Under the pieces are notes generated by a model. It was not told where the DNA came from, searched no databases, and saw only the letters and a list, made by a program, of their open reading frames with translations. The translations under genes and the position numbers were made by a program. Below, piece by piece: positions 52,679-63,884 of a DNA stretch of 64,000 nucleotides (position 1 is the first letter of the stretch; the number at the start of each line of letters is the position of its first letter). The DNA is from Maricaulis virginensis (GTDB taxonomy: Bacteria > Pseudomonadota > Alphaproteobacteria > Caulobacterales > Maricaulaceae). The DNA lies in NCBI RefSeq assembly GCF_027922185.1, contig NZ_BSFE01000006.1, forward strand, positions 1 through 64,000, given 5' to 3'.

Positions 52679-52858
52679 GAGCGGCCGCATTTTCGAACCG
52701 CAAAACCGGTGCCCACTTTTGCTGAAAATGCCGGGTCCTGAGCGGCCGCATTTTCGAACTGCAAAACCGGTGCCCACTTTTGCTGAAAATGCCGGGTCCT
52801 GAGTGATCGCTTTTTCGAACCGCAAAACCGGTGCCCACTTTTGCTGAAAATGCTTCAG
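52679..52858. repeat. Three tandem copies of a 61-bp intergenic repeat
   Basis: Copies start at 52679, 52740 and 52801 with an exact period of 61 bases and few differences. The unit begins GAGCGGCCGCATTTTCGAAC, continues with CAAAACCGGTGCCCACTTTT and GCTGAAAATGC, and ends CGGGTCCT in the first two copies. The last copy runs into the ccmG stop codon. A diverged relative is at 37071-37125. The unit is not a CRISPR (no spacers). Confidence 0.9.
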
Positions 52859-53364
52859 CGACGCGCGCCACGATCCAGTGCCGGATAGATGCGATTGCGC
52901 AGCACATCGGCGGTGAGCGGTCCAGGCCAGCGGGTCAGGACCTCGCCTTCGGCCGAGATCACCAATGTCTCCGGTGCCCCGGAAATCGCCAGCGCCTGTG
53001 CCGATGCGCCGTTCACATCCTGCATGATGCCTGCATAGGGATTGCCCAGCTCGGCCAGGAAGGCGTTTGCGTCGTCTGGATGATCGCGCCAGTTGATGCC
53101 GTAGATCGCATACCCTTCCGCCCGGAGCGCCATCAGCACGGGGTGCTCGATCCGGCAGGGCGCACACCATGATCCCCAGACATTGAGCAGGTAGGCGCCC
53201 TCGATATCAGCGGGATCGAATGCCGCCTGTCCGGCGAGCGGCGCCAGGGTGAGCTCGGGCAGGGGCTCGCGCGGCGCGTGATGGTCCTGATACACCCGCC
53301 AGCCCAGCATGCCGGCCAGGGCCAGGACCGCCAGCAGCGCGGCCAGGCGGATGGCCTGCATCAT
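52855..53364 (-). CDS. ccmG: Thiol:disulphide interchange protein CcmG/DsbE
   Basis: A 169-residue periplasmic thioredoxin-like protein with an N-terminal membrane anchor (IRLAALLAVLALAGMLGWRVYQ). The active site is NVWGSWCAPCRIEHPVLMAL (WCxPC), followed by IYGINWRDHPDDANAFLAELGNPYAGIMQD and GAPETLVISAEGEVLTRWPG, as in DsbE. It reduces apocytochrome c for heme attachment. ATG overlaps the ccmD stop by four bases. It ends against the repeat cluster. Confidence 0.93.
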   Translation of the reverse strand: MMQAIRLAALLAVLALAGMLGWRVYQDHHAPREPLPELTLAPLAGQAAFDPADIEGAYLLNVWGSWCAPCRIEHPVLMALRAEGYAIYGINWRDHPDDANAFLAELGNPYAGIMQDVNGASAQALAISGAPETLVISAEGEVLTRWPGPLTADVLRNRIYPALDRGARR

Positions 53365-53516
53365 GCCTCGTCATTCTCCAGACGGCGCAGGCGTCCGGTC
53401 GCGGCACGGCGTTCCAGCAGTGCCAGAACCACCAGAGCCGCCAGAGCCAGGGCAGACAGGCCCCAGGCCGGCCAGATGAAAGCCGCATAGCCGCCCATCG
53501 CGAAGAATTCGCTCAT
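53361..53516 (-). CDS. ccmD: Heme exporter protein CcmD
   Basis: A 51-residue protein with one membrane helix, MSEFFAMGGYAAFIWPAWGLSALALAALVV, and a basic C-terminus ERRAATGRLRRLENDEA. The MGGYAxFIWPAxG start is the CcmD signature. It stabilises CcmE at the CcmABC heme exporter. It overlaps both neighbours by four bases (ATGA at 53513-53516 and 53361-53364). Its small size makes it easy to miss. Confidence 0.9.
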   Translation of the reverse strand: MSEFFAMGGYAAFIWPAWGLSALALAALVVLALLERRAATGRLRRLENDEA

Positions 53517-54271
53517 GCGCCGCTCCCCTGCGTCGACTGCGCTGCACGGGCCGCCTGCAGCTTGCGGCGCTCGATCTGCCGTGCCCGCTGGATCACGGCG
53601 CGCGAGCGCAGCCGGTAGAAGACCAGCCACGCCGCCAGCATCGTATAGGCCAGCGCCATGATGGCGAGCGGCCAGAGCTGGCTGGAATGGATGGTGGGTC
53701 CGTCGAAACGGATCACCGAGGCCGGCTGATGCAGGGACGACCACCAGTCGACCGAGAATTTCACGATCACCAGATTGACGACGCCTGCCATGGCCAGGAC
53801 CGCACCGGCCCGTGCGGCTTGCTGGGCATCCTCGAGCGCGGCGCGCAGGGCCATATAGCCCAGATAGACCAGCAGCAGGACGAGCACGGAGGTCATCCGC
53901 GCATCCCATTCCCACCAGGTCCCCCACATCGGCTTGCCCCAGAGCGAACCGGTGATCAGGGCCAGCACCGTGAAGACGGCCCCGATGGGCGCGATCACCT
54001 CGGCCGCCGCATCGGCCAGCGCGTGGCGCCAGACGAAGAAGACGAAGCTCGCCCCGGCCAGCGCCGCATAGAGCGCCATCGCCATGTAGGCGGCGGGCAC
54101 GTGGACATACATGATCCGCACCGTATCGCCCTGCTGGTAGTCCGGCGGCGAGCCGAAGAAGGACAGGTAGATACCGATGCCCAGCAGCAGCACGGTCAGG
54201 ACGCCCAGCACCGGGATCACCCGCCGGGCCAGACCGTCAAAACGCTGGGGGTTGGAAAAGTAGGACAGCAT
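53513..54271 (-). CDS. ccmC: Heme export permease CcmC
   Basis: A 252-residue membrane protein with six helices. YQQGDTVRIMYVHVPAAYMAM carries the first heme-binding His; GSLWGKPMWGTWWEWDARMTSVLVLLLVYLGY is the tryptophan-rich WWD domain; VKFSVDWWSSLHQPASVIRFDGPTIHSSQLWPL includes the second His. It loads heme onto CcmE. It is followed at once by ccmD. About 150 bases with a palindromic repeat separate it from ccmB. Confidence 0.95.
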   Translation of the reverse strand: MLSYFSNPQRFDGLARRVIPVLGVLTVLLLGIGIYLSFFGSPPDYQQGDTVRIMYVHVPAAYMAMALYAALAGASFVFFVWRHALADAAAEVIAPIGAVFTVLALITGSLWGKPMWGTWWEWDARMTSVLVLLLVYLGYMALRAALEDAQQAARAGAVLAMAGVVNLVIVKFSVDWWSSLHQPASVIRFDGPTIHSSQLWPLAIMALAYTMLAAWLVFYRLRSRAVIQRARQIERRKLQAARAAQSTQGSGA

Positions 54272-54418
54272 GGCTTCGCTGATTACTTTGGGATGCTCCG
54301 GGCGGCAAGTGCGACGGATGCGCGCTTGAAACGGTCCGGCGTGAACAGGCTTCCCCTGCGAAGTGGGAGAAGTGCCGACCCCGGCCTTGAGCCGGGGGAG
54401 GCGATGGGGGGAGAGCCC
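54272..54418. repeat. Gap between ccmC and ccmB with a short palindrome
   Basis: No gene is seen. CCCCGGC (54379-54385) and GCCGGGG (54391-54397) form a perfect stem with a 5-base loop but no T-run, so a terminator is unlikely. The palindrome and the purine-rich flanks resemble the REP-like elements at 1-418 and 58608-58748. Confidence 0.5.
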
Positions 54419-55087
54419 TTAGCCCAGCCGCGATCGCACCGCGGCCGCGATCCCGAACGGTACCAGCGCAATCGTTCCCAAAGACACGGCTGCCGTCAGC
54501 ACGAGGTTCGCCAGGGCCCGTTCATCCCCTTCAAAACCCGCCCGGCCGGCGCCGGCGGCGAAGATCAGGACCGGCACCATCATCGGGGCGGCGATCAGCG
54601 CGATCAGCAGGCCCGAGCGGCGCACACCGGCTGCCAGCGCACCCGCAAATCCTGCCAGGAGCACCAGCGCCGGTATGGCTGCGGCCAGCGCCGCGGCCAG
54701 CATCAGGCTCGGCTGCAGCGGCACGCCGTACATCAGCCCGCCCAGAAGGGCGATCACCGGCAGGGGCCACAGGGTTGCGATGCCCTGCCCCAGCGTCTTG
54801 GCGAGGCAGAGCAGGGACAGACCCATCGGCGACAGGGCATAGAGGTCCAGCGTGCCGTCGGAAAAATCGTCGCCATAAAGGCGCTCGGCCGATTGCAGCA
54901 CCGACAGGAGGGCCGCAAAGCCCATCAGGCCGGGACCGGCGGCAGCGAGGAGTTCAGGCGACGGTCCGATCGCGAGCGGCGCAAGGGTGATGGCTGCCAG
55001 GAAGAAAGCAGCCGGACCGGCCGGGCCGCCACCACCCGACCAGGCCAGCCGCGCCTCGCGCGCAAAGACCGCACCGAGCCGGCTCAC
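54419..55087 (-). CDS. ccmB: Heme exporter protein CcmB
   Basis: A 222-residue permease of the CcmAB ABC complex with six membrane helices. MSRLGAVFAREARLAWSGGGG, FFLAAITLAPLAIGP, LSVLQSAERLYGDDFSDGTLDLYALSPMGLSLLCLAKTLGQ and LGTIALVPFGIAAAVR are conserved CcmB regions. ATG 55087 overlaps the ccmA stop by four bases, so the two are coupled. Confidence 0.95.
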   Translation of the reverse strand: MSRLGAVFAREARLAWSGGGGPAGPAAFFLAAITLAPLAIGPSPELLAAAGPGLMGFAALLSVLQSAERLYGDDFSDGTLDLYALSPMGLSLLCLAKTLGQGIATLWPLPVIALLGGLMYGVPLQPSLMLAAALAAAIPALVLLAGFAGALAAGVRRSGLLIALIAAPMMVPVLIFAAGAGRAGFEGDERALANLVLTAAVSLGTIALVPFGIAAAVRSRLG

Positions 55088-55737
55088 CGGTACATCCCCA
55101 GATCCAGCATGGCGGCCCCGGGCCAGTCCAGCGTCTGGTGCGTCGCCGCGATCACGCTGCCGCCGCGGCTGCGGTGCCAGGCGACCAGTTCGGCGAGACG
55201 GTCACGGCCGGCGCCGTCGAGCGGACCGGCGGGTTCGTCGAGCAGCCAGAGCGGCCGGTTGGCCAGCGCCGCGCGGACAAGTCCGGCGCGCCGCTGCTGT
55301 CCCCGCGAGAGCTGACCGGCCGGCCGGTCGATCAGCGCCCCGATCCCCATCACGCGCATCAGGGGCAGGATCGCCGTGCGCGGCGTGCCGTGCATGTCTG
55401 CCCAGAAGCGCAGGGCGTGCCGCAAGGTCTCGTTCGGCTTGAGCCCGTCCGCATGGCCAAGCCAGCCAAGCGTATCGGCAGCAACCTGGCCGGCCGGCTG
55501 ATCGCCGATCGCCACAGCACCGGCATCCGGACGCACAAGACCGGCCAGCGCGCGCAGCAGGGTCGTCTTTCCGGTGCCATTGGGACCGGTCAGCAGGAGC
55601 GCGCCGGACGGCGCGAGCGCCAGGTCCAGGCCCTCGACCAGCCGCAGCCCGCCGCGCGACAGGGAAAGTCCTGACGCTTCAAGGGTCTGCGGAGACAGCG
55701 CCTCAAGGGCTGGGAATTCGGCAAGGGCGGTCGTCAT
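55084..55737 (-). CDS. ccmA: Heme exporter ATP-binding protein CcmA
   Basis: A 217-residue ABC ATPase. Walker A LLTGPNGTGKTTLLRALAGL; Q-loop around LGHADGLKPNETLRHAL; signature LSRGQQRRAGLVRAAL; Walker B PLWLLDEPAGPLD; H-loop VIAATHQ. Sequence and order (ccmA-ccmB-ccmC-ccmD-ccmG) identify CcmA, which powers release of holo-CcmE. The start could be 55737 (MTTALAEFPAL) or ATG 55746. It is divergent from acnA. Confidence 0.93.
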   Translation of the reverse strand: MTTALAEFPALEALSPQTLEASGLSLSRGGLRLVEGLDLALAPSGALLLTGPNGTGKTTLLRALAGLVRPDAGAVAIGDQPAGQVAADTLGWLGHADGLKPNETLRHALRFWADMHGTPRTAILPLMRVMGIGALIDRPAGQLSRGQQRRAGLVRAALANRPLWLLDEPAGPLDGAGRDRLAELVAWHRSRGGSVIAATHQTLDWPGAAMLDLGMYR

Positions 55738-55833
55738 GGCCAGCATGTCGCCCGAGCGGGGTTGGTTCGTCAACGCACGGAACGCCGCATTGCAGCAGCG
55801 CCCCACACCGGTTAAAACCCCGCCAAAACATAC

Positions 55834-55851
55834 GGCCACTTCGAAATGGCC
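55834..55851. promoter_or_regulatory. 18-bp palindrome between ccmA and acnA
   Basis: GGCCACTTCGAAATGGCC is palindromic apart from one pair (C/A): GGCCA-TTCGAA-TGGCC. It lies about 55 bases upstream of acnA and about 100 from ccmA, so it could be an operator for either gene. No known factor can be assigned. Confidence 0.4.
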
Positions 55852-55904
55852 GACCTCCCACCGGGCATTCCCCGCCCCTTCGACGCCTTACGAGGATGAC
55901 GCAT

Positions 55905-58580
<2,676 letters not shown>

Positions 58581-58607
58581 GCCAATAGTACAAAGCACGC
58601 GCTCCAT

Positions 58608-58748
58608 CCTCCCCCTTGATGGGGGAGGTGGGACGCGGCGCAAGCCGCGGGTCGGAGGGGGTGGGAACGAGGTGTTTCCAATTCGCAAGCACAGGGATTC
58701 ACCCCTTCCGCCCGGCTTCGCCGGGCACCTTCCCCATCAAGGGGAAGG
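58608..58748. repeat. 141-bp composite REP-like element
   Basis: The left end is CCTCCCCC-TTGAT-GGGGGAGG (58608-58628); the right end is CCTTCCCC-ATCAA-GGGGAAGG (58728-58748), a nearly exact inverted copy. Between them are smaller hairpins CGCGGC/GCCGCG (58634-58649) and CCCGGC/GCCGGG (58711-58725). Similar elements flank the window start and the ccmC-ccmB gap. There is no ORF. Confidence 0.8.
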
Positions 58749-58819
58749 ACTGATCGGCTCTCGACGCCGTCACGCCCAAGTGATTGGCGCGCCCGGACCG
58801 GGGTGATTATCTAGACAGC

Positions 58820-59575
58820 ATGCGACAGCTGGTGTCCCTCTTCCTTGCCCTGGCCACTGCCGGGCCTGCCCTGGCCGGCGAACCGGATACGCGCGAGACC
58901 GCGTGCTGGTCGGAACGGCCGGTGCTTGTGGAACTCTTCACCAGCCAGGGCTGCCCGCTCTGCCCCGACGCCAACCGCTATCTGGGCGAACTCGACCGCC
59001 ACGAAAACGTCTTCACCCTCGCTTTCGCCGTGTCCTACTGGGACATGTATGGCTGGACCGACACCTATGCGCGGCCGGAATATGTCCAGCGCCAGCGCAT
59101 GTATCTGCCCAATCTCGATGTCAGCCGCCTCTACACGCCACAATTCGTGATCGACGGCATCACCGACGCACCGGGCTGGAACCGCGACAAGGTTTCCGGT
59201 GCCGTGAATGAACGCCTCTGCGCCATGCCGGACAGCCCGGTCATCCGCCTCGAAGACGGTCCGTTCGGTTCCTTCATGGTACATCTGGACGGCGAAGCGC
59301 CGGAAGAAGAGCTCGATGTCTGGCTGGTCGCCTACGCGCCGGGCTGGGCGATGGTCGAGATCGGCGCCGGCGAGAATGAGGGCCTCGACATGCCGCACTA
59401 CAACATGGTCAAGAGCCTGACCTATCTGGGCTCATGGTCCGGCGGCGAAGCCACCTTCATGGGCGAGAGCTTCCGCCGTTTCGGCACGGTCGCCATCGTG
59501 CAGGGCACGGGCGGCGGCCCGATCTACGGCTACGCCCACGCCGAACCGGAAGACGAGGACGGCCGGCAGCACTAG
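58820..59575 (+). CDS. Exported DUF1223 thioredoxin-fold protein
   Basis: A 251-residue protein with signal peptide MRQLVSLFLALATAGPALA. The DUF1223 core starts VLVELFTSQGCPLCPDANRYLGELDRH, with a CxxC motif (CPLC) in a thioredoxin-like fold, then VFTLAFAVSYWDMYGWTDTYARPEYVQRQRMYL and TPQFVIDG. Probably a periplasmic thiol protein. The start at 58820 is preferred over an ATG 36 bases upstream. It lies downstream of acnA, separated by the REP-like element. Confidence 0.88.
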   Translation: MRQLVSLFLALATAGPALAGEPDTRETACWSERPVLVELFTSQGCPLCPDANRYLGELDRHENVFTLAFAVSYWDMYGWTDTYARPEYVQRQRMYLPNLDVSRLYTPQFVIDGITDAPGWNRDKVSGAVNERLCAMPDSPVIRLEDGPFGSFMVHLDGEAPEEELDVWLVAYAPGWAMVEIGAGENEGLDMPHYNMVKSLTYLGSWSGGEATFMGESFRRFGTVAIVQGTGGGPIYGYAHAEPEDEDGRQH

Positions 59576-59651
59576 AGCACTTGCAAGCCAATTTCAGCTT
59601 GAGCCCTCCCGGGCCATCGCCCTAAAGTGGTGCGAGGCTGGGGGATACGGT

Positions 59652-61796
59652 ATGTGGTGGCGTGTTTTTGCAGGTGCTGTGCTGGCAATTCCGCTCAGCA
59701 TAAGCGCGGTTTTTGTGACCGAGACCTTTCAGCGTGGCCTGTCGGCTAACAGTCCGGACGAACGCGATGTTCTGCGTCCGCTGAGATTCGCCGAAGCGCC
59801 AGATCCGGAAGTAAGCTTCGCGCCGATACCGGACTTCGTAGTTGACGTAGATGTCCCGGCCGCAACAGAGAGAAACAAGACCCCGCCCGACGGCGTTCTG
59901 CCCCTGTTGTTCGACTATCAGTTCTTCGCCGGACGTAGCCACGCCGACCATTTTCATCGCCAGATCGTCGATACGGCGAACCAGGCTGGTGCCAATGCGA
60001 TCTCGCAAATCTCGGTTCCGTTCGACCCGGCACGCCAGTCGGTCCAGCTGCATCACCTCGTGCGGACGCGCGACGGTGTCGTGGAAACACTGAACGACTC
60101 GGTTCGGCTTGAATTCGTTCGTCCGGACAGCGGACGGGAAACCGGCATGTTCAGCGGGCAGGTCACCGCGCTTCTTCGCGTACCGGGGATGCGCGCAGGC
60201 GACAGACTCGAGCTGGCCTATACAATCCGCGATCAGTCCCCGGTCACGGGACATCGCTATACGCTGGCGATCTCCTATGCCGATCAGATGGTTCTGTATG
60301 ACCAGGTGCATGTGCGCTCCTCCTGGCCACGTGGACCGCTGAATTTCAGCGGCCATGGCGGAGCGCCCGAAGTGAGCGAGACGCACGAGGACGGGCGCAC
60401 GATATTGTCATACGGTCCCGGACCCGTGGAGTTCACAGAGCCGGATTATCTGACCCCGCCCTGGCGCTACCCCTACCCCGTCTGGGTCGGCACCCAGTAC
60501 GAGAACTGGCATGAGGTCGCTGAGTGGGCTGCCGAGCTCTTCCAGCCGGTGAGCGATCCCGATGTCGACGCGCTTGCGCAGACAATCATGCAGGCCCACC
60601 CGGACGAGGACGAGCGCATTATGGCCGCGTTGCGCCATCTGCAGTCGGAAATCGATTATTTTGCGATCATGCTGGGAGAAGGCGGATACCGCCCCCTTCA
60701 CCCGGCGGAGACGCTGCGGTTCTCTGAAGGTGATTGCAAGGCGAAGACCCTCCTGCTGATCTCCCTGCTGCACGCAATGGGCATCGAGGCCGAAGCCGCG
60801 CTGGTCAGCACCACGACGGGCCGGGGTCTGGACGTCCTGCCCCCGACCCCGCAGGTCTTCGATCATGTCATCGTCACGCTTGCCCGGGGCAATCGCCGCT
60901 ACTGGCTGGATCCGACCGGCACCCCCCAGCACGGCGACCTGAGAGACCAGCAGCCCCTCGCCTGGGGCTATGCGCTGATCGCGAACGACAACAGCTACGC
61001 CCTCACACAGGTCGAGCGTCCGCTCGATCGCGTCCCCTTCCTCGATATCGAGGAGCGGTTCTCGATCGCTTCAGCCGACCGCGACGATCACCGGGCCGTC
61101 CTGCGCACGGAATGGGTCTATCGGACCGCGATGGCCGACCTGATGCGTGCCGCCGTGGACTTCAACGGAGAGGATACCGTTCTGGCCGGAATCAACAGTT
61201 TCTACGCGGCCCGCTTTGCCGACATGACTCCCATCGGAGAAGCGACCCTGGAGGAAGACCCGGAATCCGGACATCTTGTCTTGTCTGCGGAGTACCAGGT
61301 CGAACTGTTCGACTTCAGCGCCGAGGACGCCCCGGAACCGACTTATGTCTTTGTTGCACACGGCCCGTCGCGTCAGATCGTCATGGCACCGCTGGAGAAC
61401 CGGGAGGCCCCGCTTGCCATGCCCTATCCCTACGATGTGCGGCACCGCATCGTCATCAACCTGCCGGAGGGGGCAGAAGGCTGGATTCCCGACAGTGAGG
61501 AAGCGCTGGAATATGCCGCGGACCTGACCGTCGAGAATGATGTATTCGAGCTGATGGATGAGCGCCACTACGACGCCGAACAGACGGTACTGACGGCACG
61601 GACCCGCGTCATGTCACCCGAAATCCTGCCGGAGCACTTCACCCGGGTCGGCAATGATCTGCAGACGGCAGATCAACTCGCTTTCATCGTCCTCGGTGAG
61701 CACATCAATGTGGCGATGGACCCGGGTCGCACACGCGGCCTGGTCACGCCCAGTGCGCCGCCCATCATACCGGGAATGGCCGCGGCCACACGATAG
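59652..61796 (+). CDS. DUF3857 and transglutaminase-like protein
   Basis: A 714-residue protein with an N-terminal membrane anchor or signal (WWRVFAGAVLAIPLSISAVFV), a DUF3857 domain (about 75-260) and a transglutaminase-like core (about 330-440). The core keeps all three catalytic residues: Cys in SEGDCKAKTLLLISLLHAMGI, His in QVFDHVIVTLA, Asp in YWLDPTGTP. The C-terminal part resembles DUF2569/DUF3858 type tails. Such proteins are periplasmic and often lie near genes for envelope functions; the substrate is unknown. It converges with regA. Confidence 0.88.
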   Translation: MWWRVFAGAVLAIPLSISAVFVTETFQRGLSANSPDERDVLRPLRFAEAPDPEVSFAPIPDFVVDVDVPAATERNKTPPDGVLPLLFDYQFFAGRSHADHFHRQIVDTANQAGANAISQISVPFDPARQSVQLHHLVRTRDGVVETLNDSVRLEFVRPDSGRETGMFSGQVTALLRVPGMRAGDRLELAYTIRDQSPVTGHRYTLAISYADQMVLYDQVHVRSSWPRGPLNFSGHGGAPEVSETHEDGRTILSYGPGPVEFTEPDYLTPPWRYPYPVWVGTQYENWHEVAEWAAELFQPVSDPDVDALAQTIMQAHPDEDERIMAALRHLQSEIDYFAIMLGEGGYRPLHPAETLRFSEGDCKAKTLLLISLLHAMGIEAEAALVSTTTGRGLDVLPPTPQVFDHVIVTLARGNRRYWLDPTGTPQHGDLRDQQPLAWGYALIANDNSYALTQVERPLDRVPFLDIEERFSIASADRDDHRAVLRTEWVYRTAMADLMRAAVDFNGEDTVLAGINSFYAARFADMTPIGEATLEEDPESGHLVLSAEYQVELFDFSAEDAPEPTYVFVAHGPSRQIVMAPLENREAPLAMPYPYDVRHRIVINLPEGAEGWIPDSEEALEYAADLTVENDVFELMDERHYDAEQTVLTARTRVMSPEILPEHFTRVGNDLQTADQLAFIVLGEHINVAMDPGRTRGLVTPSAPPIIPGMAAATR

Positions 61797-61822
61797 GGAC
61801 TGGAAGCGGCCGTGTTCCCGTC

Positions 61823-62374
61823 CTAGCGCGGTGCGCGCTTTGCCAGGATGCGCTGCAACGTCCGGCGGTGCATGTTCAGGCGGCGGGCAGTTTCCGAGAC
61901 ATTGTGATCGCACAGTTCGAAAACGCGCTGGATATGCTCCCAGCGCACCCGGTCGGCCGACATCGGGTTTTCCGGCGGTTCCGGCTTGTCTTCCGGGTGG
62001 GCCAGCAGCGCCTTGATGATGTCGTCGGCATCGGCCGGCTTGGACAGATAGTCGACCGCGCCCGCCTTCACCGCAGCCACCGCCGTCGCGATATTGCCGT
62101 AGCCGGTCAGCATGACGACGCGGCAGTCCGGCCGCGAGGCGTGCAGCGATTTCACGACATCCAGGCCGTCACCGTCCTGCAGGCGCAGATCGAGAACCGC
62201 GAAGGCGGGCGGGTTGTTGCGCGCGACTTCCTTGGCCTCATCCACGGATCCAACGGCGGACACAATGAAACCCCGGCCCGTCATGGCGCGGCCCAGCCGT
62301 GTCCGGAAAGGCGCATCATCATCGAGAATGAGCAGGGATTTGTCTTCGGGAAGCTGGTATTCGATCTCGCTCAC
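61823..62374 (-). CDS. regA: Redox response regulator RegA/ActR/PrrA
   Basis: A 183-residue response regulator. The receiver has LLILDDDAPFRTRLG and the phospho-acceptor D62 in VLDLRLQDGDG. A Pro-rich linker precedes a Fis-type HTH, HNVSETARRLNMHRRTLQRILAKR, the hallmark of RegA. The start is GTG 62374 (GAGG upstream), giving the normal length; an upstream extension is not conserved. In alphaproteobacteria RegA controls respiration, cytochrome and carbon genes in response to redox state, and several such genes lie in this window. It lies 40 bases downstream of regB. Confidence 0.95.
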   Translation of the reverse strand: MSEIEYQLPEDKSLLILDDDAPFRTRLGRAMTGRGFIVSAVGSVDEAKEVARNNPPAFAVLDLRLQDGDGLDVVKSLHASRPDCRVVMLTGYGNIATAVAAVKAGAVDYLSKPADADDIIKALLAHPEDKPEPPENPMSADRVRWEHIQRVFELCDHNVSETARRLNMHRRTLQRILAKRAPR

Positions 62375-62414
62375 ACGTCCGTCCTCGTCATTATTCCGGT
62401 GTGCAGAACCTTCA

Positions 62415-63737
62415 CTAGCCCAGAGCGGGCGGGGCCTCCACCTCTTTGCGCGGCCAGCGGATCGAGACCACTGCGCCGCCCTGGGGGCCGGCATTGTCGA
62501 AACGCACCACACCGCCGGAGTTTTCAATCATCGTCTTGGCGATGAAAACCCCCAGCCCCAGCCCGCCCTGTCCGGGCGTTCCCGAACGGGTCGTGGTGTA
62601 GGGCTCGCCAATCCGGGACAGGATTTCCGGTGAGAAGCCGGGGCCGTCATCGATCACGCGGATATAGACATTGCCCGGATCCCAGCGCCCCTCGACGGTG
62701 ACGCGTGTATCGGCGAAATCGACGGCGTTCTCGATGAAATTGCCGATGCCGTAGAGGATTTCCGGCATGCGACGCAGGACGGGCGGCTCGGACCCCTGGC
62801 CCTCGGCCAGCTGCACCTCGACCATCGGCCCCAGACCGCGAAGCGGCGCACTCGCCTCCTCCAGCGCGGCCAGGAATTCGAGCCGGTCGTGACGGATGTC
62901 GCTCACCGAGCGCTCCTGGCTGAGCCGCTTGAGAATGTCGCGGCAGCGACGGGCCTGGGCGACCATCAGCTCGGCATCCTCGCGAAGAAGCTCATTGTCC
63001 TTGAGATCGCGCAGCATTTCCTTGGCGGTCAGCTGGATCGTGGCCAGCGGCGTGCCCAGTTCGTGGGCGGCCGCGGCGGCCAGCGCGCCCAGAGCCGACA
63101 GGCGCTGCTCCCGCGAGAGCACGCTCTGCGTGGCCGCCAGCGCCGTGGCCATGCGCTTGCCTTCCTGGCTGACGCGCCAGGAATAGATCGCCGTGAAGGC
63201 AATCGAAATGAAAATCGCCGACCACAGGCCCAGCACGTAGACGCCGGGCAGATGGATCTGCTCGCCGGCGAACCAGGGCAGCGGCAGGCTCCACAGCCAC
63301 ATGGCGCCGGTGCCGGCCATCGCCAGGGCGCCCACGCCGATCGACCAGCGCGGCGGCAGTGCGGCGACCGAGATCATCACCGGCGCGACAAGCATGATGA
63401 CAAAGGGGTTCCACAACCCGCCGGTCAGCATCAGCAGGACGCACAGCTGGACCACGTCATAGCCCAGCTGGGCAAAGGCCTCCCAGTCGCGGGCAAAGCG
63501 TTGCGGCGGCACCGAGAGGGTCAGCCAGGTATTGATCCAGGCACTGGCCAGGATCACACCGAGACAGAAGCCGATCGGCAGTTCGAAACCGATCACGAAG
63601 TGAACGAGGAGAACCGTCAGGGTCTGGCCGGCAACCGCCAGCCAGCGCAGCATCACCAGCGTGCGCAGGCGCAAGCGTCCGAAAACCGGGGTCAGCTGGG
63701 CGTCACCGCCATATGGATCCCAATCGGTATCGACCAT
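62415..63737 (-). CDS. regB: Redox sensor histidine kinase RegB/ActS/PrrB
   Basis: A 440-residue sensor kinase with six membrane helices. The quinone-binding GGLWNPF (residues 107-112 region) lies between helices 3 and 4. H-box AAAAHELGTPLATIQL has H225; the redox-active Cys is C265 in ARRCRDILK. Both match the well-known numbering in Rhodobacter capsulatus RegB. The C-terminal ATPase has N-box NFIENAVDFA, DDGPGFSPEIL and GQGGLGLGVFIAKTMIE. The full redox-sensing equipment is conserved. It is divergent from the Sco-like gene. Confidence 0.96.
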   Translation of the reverse strand: MVDTDWDPYGGDAQLTPVFGRLRLRTLVMLRWLAVAGQTLTVLLVHFVIGFELPIGFCLGVILASAWINTWLTLSVPPQRFARDWEAFAQLGYDVVQLCVLLMLTGGLWNPFVIMLVAPVMISVAALPPRWSIGVGALAMAGTGAMWLWSLPLPWFAGEQIHLPGVYVLGLWSAIFISIAFTAIYSWRVSQEGKRMATALAATQSVLSREQRLSALGALAAAAAHELGTPLATIQLTAKEMLRDLKDNELLREDAELMVAQARRCRDILKRLSQERSVSDIRHDRLEFLAALEEASAPLRGLGPMVEVQLAEGQGSEPPVLRRMPEILYGIGNFIENAVDFADTRVTVEGRWDPGNVYIRVIDDGPGFSPEILSRIGEPYTTTRSGTPGQGGLGLGVFIAKTMIENSGGVVRFDNAGPQGGAVVSIRWPRKEVEAPPALG

Positions 63738-63884
63738 TCAGACCTCCCCCAGCAGCGGGCTGGCATGGACAGACGGGGCAAGCGCGCTTACCTTCGCATC
63801 TGCAACATTCCCTTCCGGCGAGGCTTATCATGCTTCGTCCGAGTCCGGATAGACACCGACACCGGACCCACAGATGGAGCGTCC

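Noticed and set aside
52679..52858. CRISPR array
   Set aside because: The repeats are contiguous 61-bp units without spacers, and no cas genes are present.
54379..54397. Intrinsic terminator between ccmC and ccmB
   Set aside because: The stem lacks a T-run on either strand and lies inside an operon-like gene row; it fits a REP-like palindrome better.
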